Origin: Alphaproteobacteria bacterium
GTDB taxonomy: Bacteria > Pseudomonadota > Alphaproteobacteria > Micropepsales > Micropepsaceae
DNA: 64,000 nt
Direction of reading: 5' to 3'
NCBI GenBank assembly: GCA_021324545.1
Contig: JAJPIX010000047.1
Coordinates: forward strand, 1 to 64,000
In this document: positions 28,787-36,881 of the stretch, piece after piece
Layout: every line of letters starts with the position of its first letter
Position numbering within the stretch: the first letter of the stretch is position 1
Made by a program: the position numbers and the translations under genes
The notes under the pieces: generated by a model
What the model was told of the DNA's origin: nothing
What the model saw: the letters and a program-made list of their open reading frames with translations, nothing else
Databases searched by the model: none

Positions 28787-29883
28787 TGGGTTTCCGGTGT
28801 GGAATTGTCGGCTTGCCGAACGTGGGCAAATCGACGCTGTTCAATGCGCTGACGCAGACGGCCGCGGCGCAGGCCGCAAACTACCCATTCTGCACCATCG
28901 AACCCAATGTGGGCGATGTGGCCGTGCCGGACGCGCGTCTGGACAGGCTCGCCGCCATCGCGCATTCGGCCCAGATCATTCCCACGCGCATCACATTCGT
29001 TGACATTGCCGGACTGGTGCGCGGCGCCTCGAAGGGCGAAGGTCTGGGCAACCAGTTCCTGGCCAACATCCGCGAAGTGGACGCCATCGCCCATGTCCTG
29101 CGCTGTTTCGAGGACGGCGACGTGACGCATGTGGAAAACCGCATCGATCCGGTGGCCGATGCCGAAACGGTCGAAACCGAGCTGATGCTGGCCGATCTTG
29201 AAAGCCTGGAAAAGCGCGTCGTGCCGATCGAAAAGAAGGCGAAAACCGGCGAGAAGGATGCCAAAGAACAATATGCGCTGATGATGAAGGCGCTTGCGCT
29301 CTTGCGCGACGGCAGGCCAGCGCGCCTGGCGCAGCTGACGCCGGAAGAGCGCGAGCCCTATCGCCAGCTCAATCTCCTGACGGAAAAGCCCGTGCTCTAT
29401 GTCTGCAACGTGGACGAAGCGTCGGCTGCGAGCGGCAACCGTTACTCGAAGGCCGTCGAGGAGATGGCCAAAAGGCAGGGGGCGGGAAGCGTGGTGATTT
29501 CCGCCCGCATCGAAGAGGAAGTGGCGCAGCTTCCGTCCGGCGAGCGCGATGAATTTCTCGCAAGCCTCGGCCTGAAGGAGCCGGGCCTGAACCGGCTCAT
29601 CCGCGCAGGCTATGCGCTGCTGGGCCTCATCACCTTCTTCACCGCCGGGCCCAAGGAAGCGCGCGCCTGGACTGTAACAAAAGGCGCCACCGCGCCCAGG
29701 GCCGCGGGCGTGATCCACACCGATTTCGAGAAGGGTTTCATCCGCGCGGAAACGATCGCCTATGACGACTATGTTTCGCTCGACGGCGAGGCGGGCGCGC
29801 GCGATGCGGGCAAAATGCGGCTGGAAGGCAAGGATTACGTCGTGCAGGATGGCGACGTGATGCACTTCCGGTTCAACGCGTGA
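28786..29883 (+). CDS. ychF: redox-regulated ATPase/GTPase YchF
   Basis: Obg-related P-loop protein of the YchF/OLA1 family (ATP-preferring), 365 residues, associated with ribosomes and oxidative stress response. Walker A is GLPNVGKST at 9-17, the G2-like segment NYPFCTIEPNVG follows, FVDIAGLVRGASKGEGLGNQ is the G3 region, and the C-terminal TGS-like domain includes TVTKGATAPRAAGVIHTDF. Coupled to pth. Confidence 0.95.
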   Translation: MGFRCGIVGLPNVGKSTLFNALTQTAAAQAANYPFCTIEPNVGDVAVPDARLDRLAAIAHSAQIIPTRITFVDIAGLVRGASKGEGLGNQFLANIREVDAIAHVLRCFEDGDVTHVENRIDPVADAETVETELMLADLESLEKRVVPIEKKAKTGEKDAKEQYALMMKALALLRDGRPARLAQLTPEEREPYRQLNLLTEKPVLYVCNVDEASAASGNRYSKAVEEMAKRQGAGSVVISARIEEEVAQLPSGERDEFLASLGLKEPGLNRLIRAGYALLGLITFFTAGPKEARAWTVTKGATAPRAAGVIHTDFEKGFIRAETIAYDDYVSLDGEAGARDAGKMRLEGKDYVVQDGDVMHFRFNA

Positions 29884-29899
29884 GCGCCGGCACCTCTGG

Positions 29900-30005
29900 T
29901 TCGTCCCCCGTTCACGGGGGAGGTGGCGCGCGCGGCGCGACGGAGGGGGCGGATATGCGCGCCGCCCTCCCCGTCTTCGGCGGCAATCCCCCCGCAAACG
30001 GGTCG
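29900..30005. repeat. palindromic intergenic element
   Basis: A roughly 105-base GC-rich block between ychF and the first MaoC gene. It holds a CCCCCG-TTCA-CGGGGG hairpin (29905-29920) and a second stem pairing GGAGGG/GGCGG near 29943-29954 with CCGCC/CTCC near 29961-29970. Elements of this general type (CCCCGTTCACGGGGGAGGTGGC) recur in alphaproteobacterial genomes; only one copy is in this window. It may act as a transcript end. Confidence 0.6.
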
Positions 30006-30010
30006 AAAGC

Positions 30011-30457
30011 ATGAATGCGCCAACCCACTTTGAGGATTTCTTTGTCGGTCAGAAGCTCGCCTTCGGCCACTACGAAGTGACGAAGGAAGAGATCATCGCC
30101 TTTGCCCGCGAATTCGATCCGCAGCCGCATCATCTGGACGAGGAGGCAGGCAAGCGCTCCATCCTGGGCGGCCTTGCAGCATCCGGCTGGCACGTCTGTT
30201 CCATGGCCATGCGCATGTGCGTGGACGGTCTGTTTGCGAAGGCGCAGGCGCGCGGCGGCGCGGGCGTGGAAGATTGCCGTTGGCTGAAACCGGTCAAGCC
30301 CGGCGATGTGCTGCGGATGGAAGTCGAGATCCTGAGCCTGCGCGCCCATCCCCGCCGGCCGGTCGGCTTTGTTCAGATGCGATGGGACATCTTCAATCAG
30401 CGCGAGCTTGTCTGCAGCATCGTCACCACGCCGCTGTTCGCACGGAGGGGCGCCTGA
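30011..30457 (+). CDS. MaoC-like (R)-hydratase, first of a pair
   Basis: A 148-residue hotdog-fold protein of the MaoC dehydratase family, which hydrates enoyl-CoA-type substrates. The catalytic Asp/His motif is visible as FAREFDPQPHHLDEEAG, followed by GGLAASGWHVCSMAMRM. Its TGA overlaps the ATG of the second copy. Substrate unknown; the pair could act as a heterodimer or as two enzymes. Confidence 0.88.
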   Translation: MNAPTHFEDFFVGQKLAFGHYEVTKEEIIAFAREFDPQPHHLDEEAGKRSILGGLAASGWHVCSMAMRMCVDGLFAKAQARGGAGVEDCRWLKPVKPGDVLRMEVEILSLRAHPRRPVGFVQMRWDIFNQRELVCSIVTTPLFARRGA

Positions 30458-30933
30458 TGTGGTTCGAGGATGTGGTGGTGGGCACGAGGACCGATCTCGG
30501 CACCTACACCTTCACCGCCGGGGAGATCATCCGGTTCGCCGCGAAATACGATCCGCAAGCGTTCCATCTGAGCGTCAAAGGCGGCGAAGACAGCGTGTTC
30601 GGAGGACTGATCGCCTCCGGCTGGCATACGGTGTCGGTGTGGATGAAGCTTGTGGTCGCCAGGCGCGCGGAGTTCGAGGATTCGGGCGGCATGCGCGCCG
30701 GCGTGTCGCCGGGTTTTGAGAACCTGCGCTGGGTCAGGCCCGTTTATGCCGGCATGACGTTGCGCTATTCGATGCAGACCATTGCGAAGGTCGAATTGAA
30801 GTCGCGGCCCGAATTCGGCCTTGTCAAAAGCCTGAACGAGGCGCGCGATGCGAAAGACGGAGCGCTTGTGATGCAGTTTACCGGCAAGGGTTTCATGCCG
30901 CGAAAACCTAACCCTTCGGCAGGCTCGGGGTGA
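30457..30933 (+). CDS. MaoC-like (R)-hydratase, second of a pair
   Basis: A 158-residue hotdog-fold homolog of the preceding gene, with the motif FAAKYDPQAFHLS and GGLIASGWHTVSVWMKL. The second histidine of the motif in the first copy is replaced by Phe here. The last residues (NPSAGSG) are encoded by a REP-like repeat that begins at 30911, so the natural C-terminus may have been altered by the repeat. Confidence 0.86.
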   Translation: MWFEDVVVGTRTDLGTYTFTAGEIIRFAAKYDPQAFHLSVKGGEDSVFGGLIASGWHTVSVWMKLVVARRAEFEDSGGMRAGVSPGFENLRWVRPVYAGMTLRYSMQTIAKVELKSRPEFGLVKSLNEARDAKDGALVMQFTGKGFMPRKPNPSAGSG

Positions 30934-30974
30934 TGGGTTTTTCAATTCCGCATGCTTAGCCTGTCGAAGCATGA
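30911..30974. repeat. inverted pair of REP-like palindromes
   Basis: Two units in opposite orientation: CCCTTCGGCAGGCTCGGGG at about 30912-30930 and CATGCTTAGCCTGTCGAAGC at 30951-30970. The left unit encodes the end of the second MaoC protein; the right unit lies just before the ribosome site of the dienelactone hydrolase gene. Confidence 0.75.
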
Positions 30975-30990
30975 GCAAAAGGAGATTCCA

Positions 30991-31680
30991 ATGGCGCACA
31001 AGGGCACGATGACGAAACTGAAGATGAGCGATGGCGCGGACATCGGCGTCTATCATGTGGAGGCGCAGGGCAGGCGCCGCGGCGGGCTTGTGCTGATCCA
31101 GGAAATCTTCGGCGTGACGGACCACATCAAGGATTGCTGCGACCGCTTTGCGGCCGAAGGCTATGAGGTTCTGGCGCCTTCTCTTTATGACCGCGAAGCG
31201 CCGGGCTTTGCCGTGAGCTATTCGCCGGAAGATGTCCAGAAGGCGATCAGGATCGCGCGCGGCGGCCACCCGTTCGAGCTTTCCATCGCCGATGCCGGCA
31301 CCTGCATCGATGCGCTCAAGGGCAAAGGCCCCGTGTTCATCACCGGCTATTGCTATGGCGGCTCCGTCACCTGGGCGGCGGCCTGCAAATGCGACGGGCT
31401 GGCCGCAGCCTCGGGTTATTACGGCGGCAACATCGCCCAGATGGCGGACTGGCAGCCCAAATGCCCGACCATCCTGCATTTCGGCCGCGAGGATCACGGC
31501 ATTCCGATGGAAGCCGTGCAAAAGATCGAAAAGCTGCATCCGGAGGTGAAGGTTTATGTCTATGACGGCGTGGGCCACGGGTTCAATTCCGACCGCCGCA
31601 GCGACTACAACGAAGCCGCCGCGAAACTCGCGATGCAGCGGACGCTGGAGCTCTTCCGCGCGAATGGGGGTGAAGGGTAA
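30991..31680 (+). CDS. dienelactone hydrolase family protein
   Basis: A 229-residue alpha/beta hydrolase of the dienelactone hydrolase family. The triad is Cys121 (GYCYGG), Asp168 (REDHGI) and His196 (GHGFN), with the conserved Glu in LIQEIFGVTDH. True dienelactone hydrolases act in chlorocatechol degradation; no such pathway is nearby, so the substrate is open. ATG 30991 has AAAGGAG upstream; the earlier in-frame ATG at 30952 lies inside a repeat and is rejected. Confidence 0.9.
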   Translation: MAHKGTMTKLKMSDGADIGVYHVEAQGRRRGGLVLIQEIFGVTDHIKDCCDRFAAEGYEVLAPSLYDREAPGFAVSYSPEDVQKAIRIARGGHPFELSIADAGTCIDALKGKGPVFITGYCYGGSVTWAAACKCDGLAAASGYYGGNIAQMADWQPKCPTILHFGREDHGIPMEAVQKIEKLHPEVKVYVYDGVGHGFNSDRRSDYNEAAAKLAMQRTLELFRANGGEG

Positions 31681-31752
31681 GCGCCAGGTGCCGGGCGATC
31701 GCGGCGTCTGTACGGAAACCCGCATCACAGCCCCGGAAAAATCCTGATTTTC

Positions 31753-31781
31753 TTGACATGGGGCCCGTGCTTCGTTACATT
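31753..31781 (+). promoter_or_regulatory. sigma-70-like promoter
   Basis: A perfect TTGACA -35 at 31753-31758, a 17-base spacer and TACATT (4 of 6) as -10 at 31776-31781. No protein gene lies downstream on this strand, so it would drive the candidate small RNA. Confidence 0.6.
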
Positions 31782-31786
31782 ATTCC

Positions 31787-31922
31787 CATATCTGGAATTG
31801 CGCCCTGAGCTGATTCTGCTGGAAAGACGCGGCAGAACAATGGCTTAGGCTCGCGCACCGGAACGACAAGAAGGAATCACCAATGATCAGGCCTATATTC
31901 CGCTAGCCCCTTCGGGGCTGGC
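31787..31922 (+). ncRNA. candidate small RNA with mini-ORF
   Basis: A predicted transcript of about 135 bases. A long hairpin pairs 31800-31803 with 31853-31856, 31804-31810 with 31843-31849 (seven pairs with one G-U) and 31815-31820 with 31831-31836, leaving a ten-base loop and an asymmetric internal loop. Then AAGGAA precedes ATG at 31883, opening a seven-codon frame (MIRPIFR) whose stop lies at the foot of the final hairpin. The bulged long-hairpin shape recalls 6S RNA, but I cannot match it to a family. Alternatively it is a leader whose downstream gene has been lost. Confidence 0.4.
31902..31922 (+). terminator. hairpin ending the candidate small RNA
   Basis: A nine-pair stem (31902-31910 with 31914-31922) around a TTC loop, with one G-U pair. 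There is no T-run after it, so it may be a weak or Rho-assisted terminator. Confidence 0.45.
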
Positions 31923-32060
31923 GAACGGACGTGTCCGCGCAAAGCGGTTCCGGCCCTGCCCGGAATCCGCCTTCGCGCCAAATTCGAAAAAAACCGGATT
32001 CTGTCGGCGGGCGTATTGTGTCTTTCGCGATCCGCAATTTCGCGAAATTCGCGCAACGCG

Positions 32061-34118
32061 CTACCGCAAGCTCGCCTCGATATTCCCGCCGTCCACGGTG
32101 ATGACGCCGGCGGTGGTTTTGTCGGCGTGGGCGAGATAGACGAAAGCTTCCGCCACTTCGTCGGCATAGACTTCGCGGCCCAGAAGGTTGCCCGCCATGT
32201 ATTCCTTTTCGGAAATGCCGCGCGCGGCGGCGCGTTTGGCGACCATCTCGTCGGTCAGCAGGCCTGAGCGGATGCGGTCGGCGTTCACCGCGTTGGAGCG
32301 GATGCCGAACTTGCCGTAATCCAGCGCATACTGCTTCATCAGGAACAGGGTCGAGGCTTTCGGCAATCCGTACGGCCCGAAATCCTTGCCCGGGTTGATC
32401 GCCTGCTTGGAGGTGTTGAACAGAAGGCAGCCACCGGTGCCCTGCTTCAGCATGATGGCGACCGCCGCCTGCGCCACGCTCTGATGGGCGAAGAAATTGA
32501 GCTCGAAGCTCTTGCGCAGCGTTTCGTCATCCACCTCGCCGATGCGGCCAGCCCAGGCTGCGCCCGCGTTGGAAACGACGATGTCCACGCCGCCGAACGC
32601 CTTCACCACTTCCTTGAAGGCGAAGGCGACGTCGGCGGGTTTTGTGACGTCGCAATTCACCGCAATGGCGGTCCTGGAAATCCTGCGCGCCACTTCGGCG
32701 GCGGCCGCGCGGTCGCGATCCAGCACCGCAACTTCCGCGCCTTCCGCGGCCATCGCTTTCGCCACGGCCGCGCCGATGCCGGAGCCGCCGCCGGTGACGA
32801 CGCAAACCTGCCGCGCGAGCAATTTCTCCGCGGCCTTGCCGAGCTTGGCCTGCTCCAGCGACCAGTATTCCACGTCGAACTGGTCGGCTTCGGAGATCGG
32901 CTGATAGCGGCCGATGGCTTCGGCGTCGGTGATCACTTCCACCGTGTTCTCGGCGATGTCGGCGGCGATGGCGGCATCCTTGGCCGTGGCGCCGAGCCCG
33001 AACAGGCCCTTGCCCGGCACCAGCACCACGCGCGGCAGCGGATCGAGCTCCGTCTTCTTCGGCTGCGCGCGTTCGTTATGCCGCGCGAAATAGGCGTGGT
33101 AACGCGCCTTGTAATCGGCGACCGCCTTCTCGACGTCCTTTTTCCATTCGTCGAGCCTGCCTTCCTCGGGCGCAGGTACGAGGAGCGGCCAGTTCTTGGT
33201 GCGGATGGTGTGGTCGGGCGTCACCACGCCCTGCTGCGAATAACGCGCAAGCTCCGCTCCGTTCACATATTCCAGAATCTGCGGAGAGGTGCGGAAACAG
33301 AGGATCTGCCGCTTCCAGGTGCCGGCCGCCTCGTCATGGGAAATGGCGCAGGCCCCGCGGATGATGGGCGCAATCTCGGCGGTCTTCGCCAGCTTCTCCG
33401 GAAGTCTGGCCGGTGTGAAACCCTTGCGGTTTTTCTGCAGCCGTTCTTCCGCGCGCGACACGAATTCGATCATGCGCTCGTAAGCGGTTTTCGCATCCTC
33501 CGCGAAGGTGAAGATGCCATGCTTCAAAAGCACCAGCCCTTCCACATCCGGATTTTTCGCAAAGACCTGCGCCACGCTTTTCGCCAGCGCGAAGCCCGGA
33601 ATCGTGTAGGGCACATAGGCCAGGCGCTTGCCGAACACATCGCGCGCGAGCGCTTCGCCATCGGGCTGATCGGTGAGCGAAAGCACGGCGGTGGAGTGGG
33701 TGTGGTCGATGAACTTGTGCGGCAGGAAGGCATGCAGCAGCGTTTCCACCGAGGGATTTGGCGCCGATGCATCGAGCAGATTGATCCGCTGGTAGTTGAC
33801 CATGTCTTCATCGGACAGCTTTGGCAGCGCAAGCAGCCGGCGGAGCGGCGCCAGCCGCACGGCGGGCAAGCCCGCGGGCTCGATATTGCCCATGTCCCAG
33901 CCGGAACCCTTGATGCAGATGACCTCCACATCCTCGCCGAGCAGGTCTTTCGCCGTGGTCTTCACACTGGTGTTGCCGCCGCCATGCAGCACCAGCCGGG
34001 GATCGGAACCCAGCAGCCGCGTGGTATAGACGCGCAGCGCCAGGTCTTCGGCCACACCCTGCGCGGCGTAGCGTTTTACGAACTCTTGCGCTTCGGCATC
34101 CGACCAGCGGGATTTCAT
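32061..34118 (-). CDS. class II aldolase / short-chain dehydrogenase fusion
   Basis: A 685-residue two-domain cytoplasmic enzyme. Residues 1 to about 400 are a zinc class II aldolase (VLHGGGNTSVKT, metal-ligand FIDHTHSTAVLSL near 138-140, LLKHGIFTF); residues about 430-685 are an SDR with TGGGSGIG and catalytic YGLPKAS. Similar fusions are annotated as rhamnulose-1-phosphate aldolase/lactaldehyde dehydrogenase, but no rhamnose genes are near. It follows mtnP-apt-mtnA on the same strand, 140 bases after mtnA. I infer cleavage of 5-methylthioribulose-1-phosphate or 5-deoxyribulose-1-phosphate to DHAP and an aldehyde, which the SDR domain then reduces or oxidises. Confidence 0.85.
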   Translation of the reverse strand: MKSRWSDAEAQEFVKRYAAQGVAEDLALRVYTTRLLGSDPRLVLHGGGNTSVKTTAKDLLGEDVEVICIKGSGWDMGNIEPAGLPAVRLAPLRRLLALPKLSDEDMVNYQRINLLDASAPNPSVETLLHAFLPHKFIDHTHSTAVLSLTDQPDGEALARDVFGKRLAYVPYTIPGFALAKSVAQVFAKNPDVEGLVLLKHGIFTFAEDAKTAYERMIEFVSRAEERLQKNRKGFTPARLPEKLAKTAEIAPIIRGACAISHDEAAGTWKRQILCFRTSPQILEYVNGAELARYSQQGVVTPDHTIRTKNWPLLVPAPEEGRLDEWKKDVEKAVADYKARYHAYFARHNERAQPKKTELDPLPRVVLVPGKGLFGLGATAKDAAIAADIAENTVEVITDAEAIGRYQPISEADQFDVEYWSLEQAKLGKAAEKLLARQVCVVTGGGSGIGAAVAKAMAAEGAEVAVLDRDRAAAAEVARRISRTAIAVNCDVTKPADVAFAFKEVVKAFGGVDIVVSNAGAAWAGRIGEVDDETLRKSFELNFFAHQSVAQAAVAIMLKQGTGGCLLFNTSKQAINPGKDFGPYGLPKASTLFLMKQYALDYGKFGIRSNAVNADRIRSGLLTDEMVAKRAAARGISEKEYMAGNLLGREVYADEVAEAFVYLAHADKTTAGVITVDGGNIEASLR

Positions 34119-34135
34119 GGATTCACCCTTGCATC

Positions 34136-34285
34136 CTCATCGTTCGACCAGCTCATCCTTCGACAAGCTCATCCTTCGACAAGCTCATCCTTCGGCAAGC
34201 TCATCCTTCGACAAGCTCATCCTTCGACAAGCTCAGGATGAGGATTGTTCATGTTTCCTCATGCTGAGCTTGTCGAAGCATGAGG
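34136..34285. repeat. REP-like tandem array plus inverted unit
   Basis: Six head-to-tail 16-base units of CTCATCCTTCGACAAG (34136-34231; unit one and unit four carry single-base to three-base changes), closed by CTCAGGATGAGG (34232-34243), then an inverted unit at 34257-34285 that is itself palindromic (CCTCATGC...GCATGAGG). The inverted unit overlaps the end of mtnA. The array separates mtnA from the aldolase gene and may stabilise or terminate the transcript. Confidence 0.95.
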
Positions 34286-35359
34286 AAACAAAGATCGCAA
34301 CCCCTTTTCGCTGGCCGCGCAAGTGCCGCGTTCGGTGATGAAACCGGTAACCAGCCGCGCCGGCGTGACATCGAAGCCTGGATTGGCGGCTTCGCTGCCG
34401 GGGGCGGCAATTTCCACCGTGGCGATTCCACCGGTGGGCAGCCGGCCCGTCATCTTGAGCAGCTCGTCCGGCGAGCGTTCCTCGATGGGAATGTCACCGC
34501 CGGATTTCAGCGTCCAGTCAATGGTGGACGACGGGAGCGCCACATAGAACGGCACGTTATTGTCCTTGGCGGCGAGCGCCTTGAGATAGGTGCCGATCTT
34601 GTTGGCGACATCGCCGTTGGCGGTAACGCGATCGGTTCCGACGATGCAAACGTCCACCCGGCCCGCCTGCATGTAGTGGCCGCCGGCGTTGTCGGCGATG
34701 ATGGTGTGCGGCACACCATGGCCGCCAAGCTCGAATGCGGTGAGCGAGGCGCCCTGATTGCGCGGGCGGGTTTCATCCACCCACACATGCAGCCTGATGC
34801 CTTCGTCATGCGCCATGTAGATGGGCGCAAGCGCGGTGCCCCAATCCACGCAGGCCAGCCAGCCGGCGTTGCAATGGGTGAGGATGTTGAGCGGCTCGCC
34901 GGACTTTTTCTTCGCCGCGGCTTCGCGCAGGATTTTCAGGCCATGTTCGCCGATGGAGCGGCAAACGGCCACGTCTTCCTCGGCAATCGCGGCCGCTTCC
35001 TTCCAGGCAAGCGCCGCACGCTCTTCGCGCGGGTGGTTCCGCAAGCGGTCGCGCATGCGGTCCAGCGCCCAGCGCAGATTGACGGCTGTCGGCCGTGTTT
35101 GGAGCAGCATGTCATGCGCATGATCCAGCGATTCATCCGACGTGTCCTCGCGCATGGCGAGCGCGATGCCATAGGCGGCCGTGGCGCCGATCAGCGGCGC
35201 GCCGCGGACGACCATCGTCTTGATCGCGTGGGCACATTCGGCCGCGGTTTTGAGCTGCAGTGTGCGGAATTCATGTGGCAGCCGGTTCTGGTTGATGACC
35301 TCGACGGATGTTTCGCCGTGCGGCCAGATCGTGCGGTAATGCTTGCCGTTGATGTTCAA
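34259..35359 (-). CDS. mtnA: S-methyl-5-thioribose-1-phosphate isomerase
   Basis: Converts 5-methylthioribose-1-phosphate to 5-methylthioribulose-1-phosphate, 366 residues. The catalytic Cys in [10 protein letters not shown] and Asp in [18 protein letters not shown] are present, with [15 protein letters not shown] near the N-terminus. Three bases separate it from apt. The last seven residues (HASTSSA) and the stop codon are encoded by a REP-like repeat at 34257-34285, so the original terminus was probably replaced. Confidence 0.95.
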   Translation of the reverse strand: MNINGKHYRTIWPHGETSVEVINQNRLPHEFRTLQLKTAAECAHAIKTMVVRGAPLIGATAAYGIALAMREDTSDESLDHAHDMLLQTRPTAVNLRWALDRMRDRLRNHPREERAALAWKEAAAIAEEDVAVCRSIGEHGLKILREAAAKKKSGEPLNILTHCNAGWLACVDWGTALAPIYMAHDEGIRLHVWVDETRPRNQGASLTAFELGGHGVPHTIIADNAGGHYMQAGRVDVCIVGTDRVTANGDVANKIGTYLKALAAKDNNVPFYVALPSSTIDWTLKSGGDIPIEERSPDELLKMTGRLPTGGIATVEIAAPGSEAANPGFDVTPARLVTGFITERGTCAASEKGLRSLFPHASTSSA

Positions 35360-35362
35360 CGG

Positions 35363-35890
35363 TCAGTGTCCTTCGAAGGCGACAAGCGTTTGCACATTCT
35401 TGCCGAGCGCGCGGATTTTTGCGGCGCCGCCAAGCTCCGGCAGGTGGATCACGAAGCTTGCGCCGATCACCTTGGCACCCGCCCGTTCGAGCAGCTTGAT
35501 CGCGGCAAAGCAGGTGCCGCCGGTGGCGATGAGATCGTCGATCACCAGAACATGATCGCCCTTGCTCACCGCGTCGGTGTGGATTTCGACGGAATCCTTG
35601 CCGTATTCGAGGTCGTATTCCTCGTTCAACACCGTATGCGGCAGCTTGCCTTTCTTGCGCACGGGAATGAAGCCGACCGACAGCTGATGCGCCACCGCGC
35701 CGCCCAGAATGAAACCGCGCGCCTCGATGCCGGCCACCTTGTCGATCTTCACGCCGGCATATGGCTGCACCAGCCCGTCCACCGCGGCGCGGAAGGCGCG
35801 CGCGTGGCCGAGCAGCGTGGTGATGTCGCGGAACATGATCCCCTTCTTGGGATAATCTGGGATCGTGCGGATGACGGTTTTGAAGTCCAT
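35363..35890 (-). CDS. apt: adenine phosphoribosyltransferase
   Basis: Salvages adenine to AMP with PRPP, 175 residues. The PRPP loop [14 protein letters not shown] and the N-terminal [20 protein letters not shown] are typical. It lies between mtnP (one-base gap) and mtnA (three-base gap), matching its job of recapturing the adenine released by MtnP. Confidence 0.96.
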   Translation of the reverse strand: MDFKTVIRTIPDYPKKGIMFRDITTLLGHARAFRAAVDGLVQPYAGVKIDKVAGIEARGFILGGAVAHQLSVGFIPVRKKGKLPHTVLNEEYDLEYGKDSVEIHTDAVSKGDHVLVIDDLIATGGTCFAAIKLLERAGAKVIGASFVIHLPELGGAAKIRALGKNVQTLVAFEGH

Positions 35891-35891
35891 T

Positions 35892-36767
35892 CTATTTCCC
35901 CTTCAGCACCCTGCCAGCCACCGCATCGAGCTTGGCGAACAGCTCCGGATCGCGTTTTTCCGGCGCGGTGATGAGCGCGGTATCGAGTGCGTTGTCGATG
36001 CCGGGCGAAGGCTTGCGTTCGGGCCCGAGCTTCGGCGCCACGCGCATCACGAGCCTGCGGGCGTTTTCGGCGTTGTCGTGGAGCACCTTCACCACCTGAT
36101 CCACCGTCACATGGCCATGATGTTCATGCCAGCAGTCGTAATCGGTGACCATCGCGACGATCGCATAGGGCAGCTCCGCTTCCCGCGCGAGCTTGGCCTC
36201 GGGCATGGCCGTCATGCCGATCACCGCGCAGCCCCAGGACCGATAGAGATTCGATTCGGCGAGCGAAGAAAACTGCGGCCCTTCCATCGCCAGATAGGTG
36301 CCGCCCAGCGCATGATGAATCTGTTCTTCCACGCAGGCTTCATGCAACGCCTTGGTGAGCTTGGCGTCCACCGGATGGGCCATGGAGACATGCGCCACGA
36401 AGCCCTTGCCGAAAAAACTTTTCTCGCGGGCATGGGTGCGGTCGATGAACTGATCGGCAATGACGAAGGTGCCCGGCGCCAGCTCTTCTTTCAGCGAACC
36501 GCAAGCCGAAACCGAAATCATGTCGGTGACGCCCGCCCGCTTCAGCGCGTCGATGTTGGCGCGATAGTTGATGGTGGTGGGCGAATGGACATGGCCGCGG
36601 CCGTGGCGCGGCAGGAACACCATGTCCACGCCCCGGAAGGTGCCGAACAGGAGGTGATCGCTGGGCTCGCCCCACGGGCTTTTCACGGCCTTCCAGCGCG
36701 CGTTTTCAAGGCCGGGGATGTCATAAACCCCGCTGCCGCCGACGATGCCGAGAACCGTTCTGCCCAT
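35892..36767 (-). CDS. mtnP: S-methyl-5'-thioadenosine phosphorylase
   Basis: Phosphorolyses methylthioadenosine to adenine and 5-methylthioribose-1-phosphate, 291 residues. Family marks: [14 protein letters not shown], the phosphate-binding region [20 protein letters not shown], and substrate-site [16 protein letters not shown] with [11 protein letters not shown]. First gene of the cluster; it diverges from a small membrane protein gene at 36882. Confidence 0.95.
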   Translation of the reverse strand: MGRTVLGIVGGSGVYDIPGLENARWKAVKSPWGEPSDHLLFGTFRGVDMVFLPRHGRGHVHSPTTINYRANIDALKRAGVTDMISVSACGSLKEELAPGTFVIADQFIDRTHAREKSFFGKGFVAHVSMAHPVDAKLTKALHEACVEEQIHHALGGTYLAMEGPQFSSLAESNLYRSWGCAVIGMTAMPEAKLAREAELPYAIVAMVTDYDCWHEHHGHVTVDQVVKVLHDNAENARRLVMRVAPKLGPERKPSPGIDNALDTALITAPEKRDPELFAKLDAVAGRVLKGK

Positions 36768-36881
36768 GGCGGCCTTCTAGCACGAAATCCGGCCGTGACT
36801 ATCTGCCGCTCAACCGCGAGCACCGCCGGGGCGTTCCCTTTCTGATCGCAGGCCTGCTGCGAAATAATCGGGAAGGCATGA

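Larger units (their letters stand above)
31681..32060. other. 380-base non-coding region
   Basis: The longest gap in the window, between the dienelactone hydrolase gene and the convergent aldolase/SDR gene. It holds a good promoter at 31753-31781, a long imperfect hairpin at 31800-31856, a seven-codon mini-ORF with a ribosome site at 31883-31906 and a hairpin at 31902-31922, listed separately. From 31923 to 32060 I see only weak GC-rich inverted repeats and an A7 run near 31987, and no gene. Confidence 0.7.

Noticed and set aside
30952-30990. Upstream ATG start for the dienelactone hydrolase
   Set aside because: It lies inside a REP-like palindrome and lacks a ribosome site; ATG 30991 has AAAGGAG and matches the family start.
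31923-32060. A second RNA gene or small ORF after the candidate sRNA
   Set aside because: Only weak GC-rich inverted repeats and no promoter, ribosome site or conserved-looking frame.
34136-34231. CRISPR array
   Set aside because: The units are contiguous 16-base repeats with no spacers and no cas genes nearby.
32484-34241. 585-codon plus-strand frame opposite the aldolase/SDR gene
   Set aside because: Shadow frame with no motif; the minus-strand protein has intact aldolase and SDR catalytic residues.
34280-35971. 563-codon plus-strand frame opposite mtnA and apt
   Set aside because: Antisense shadow of two clearly conserved enzymes; no ribosome site or domain.
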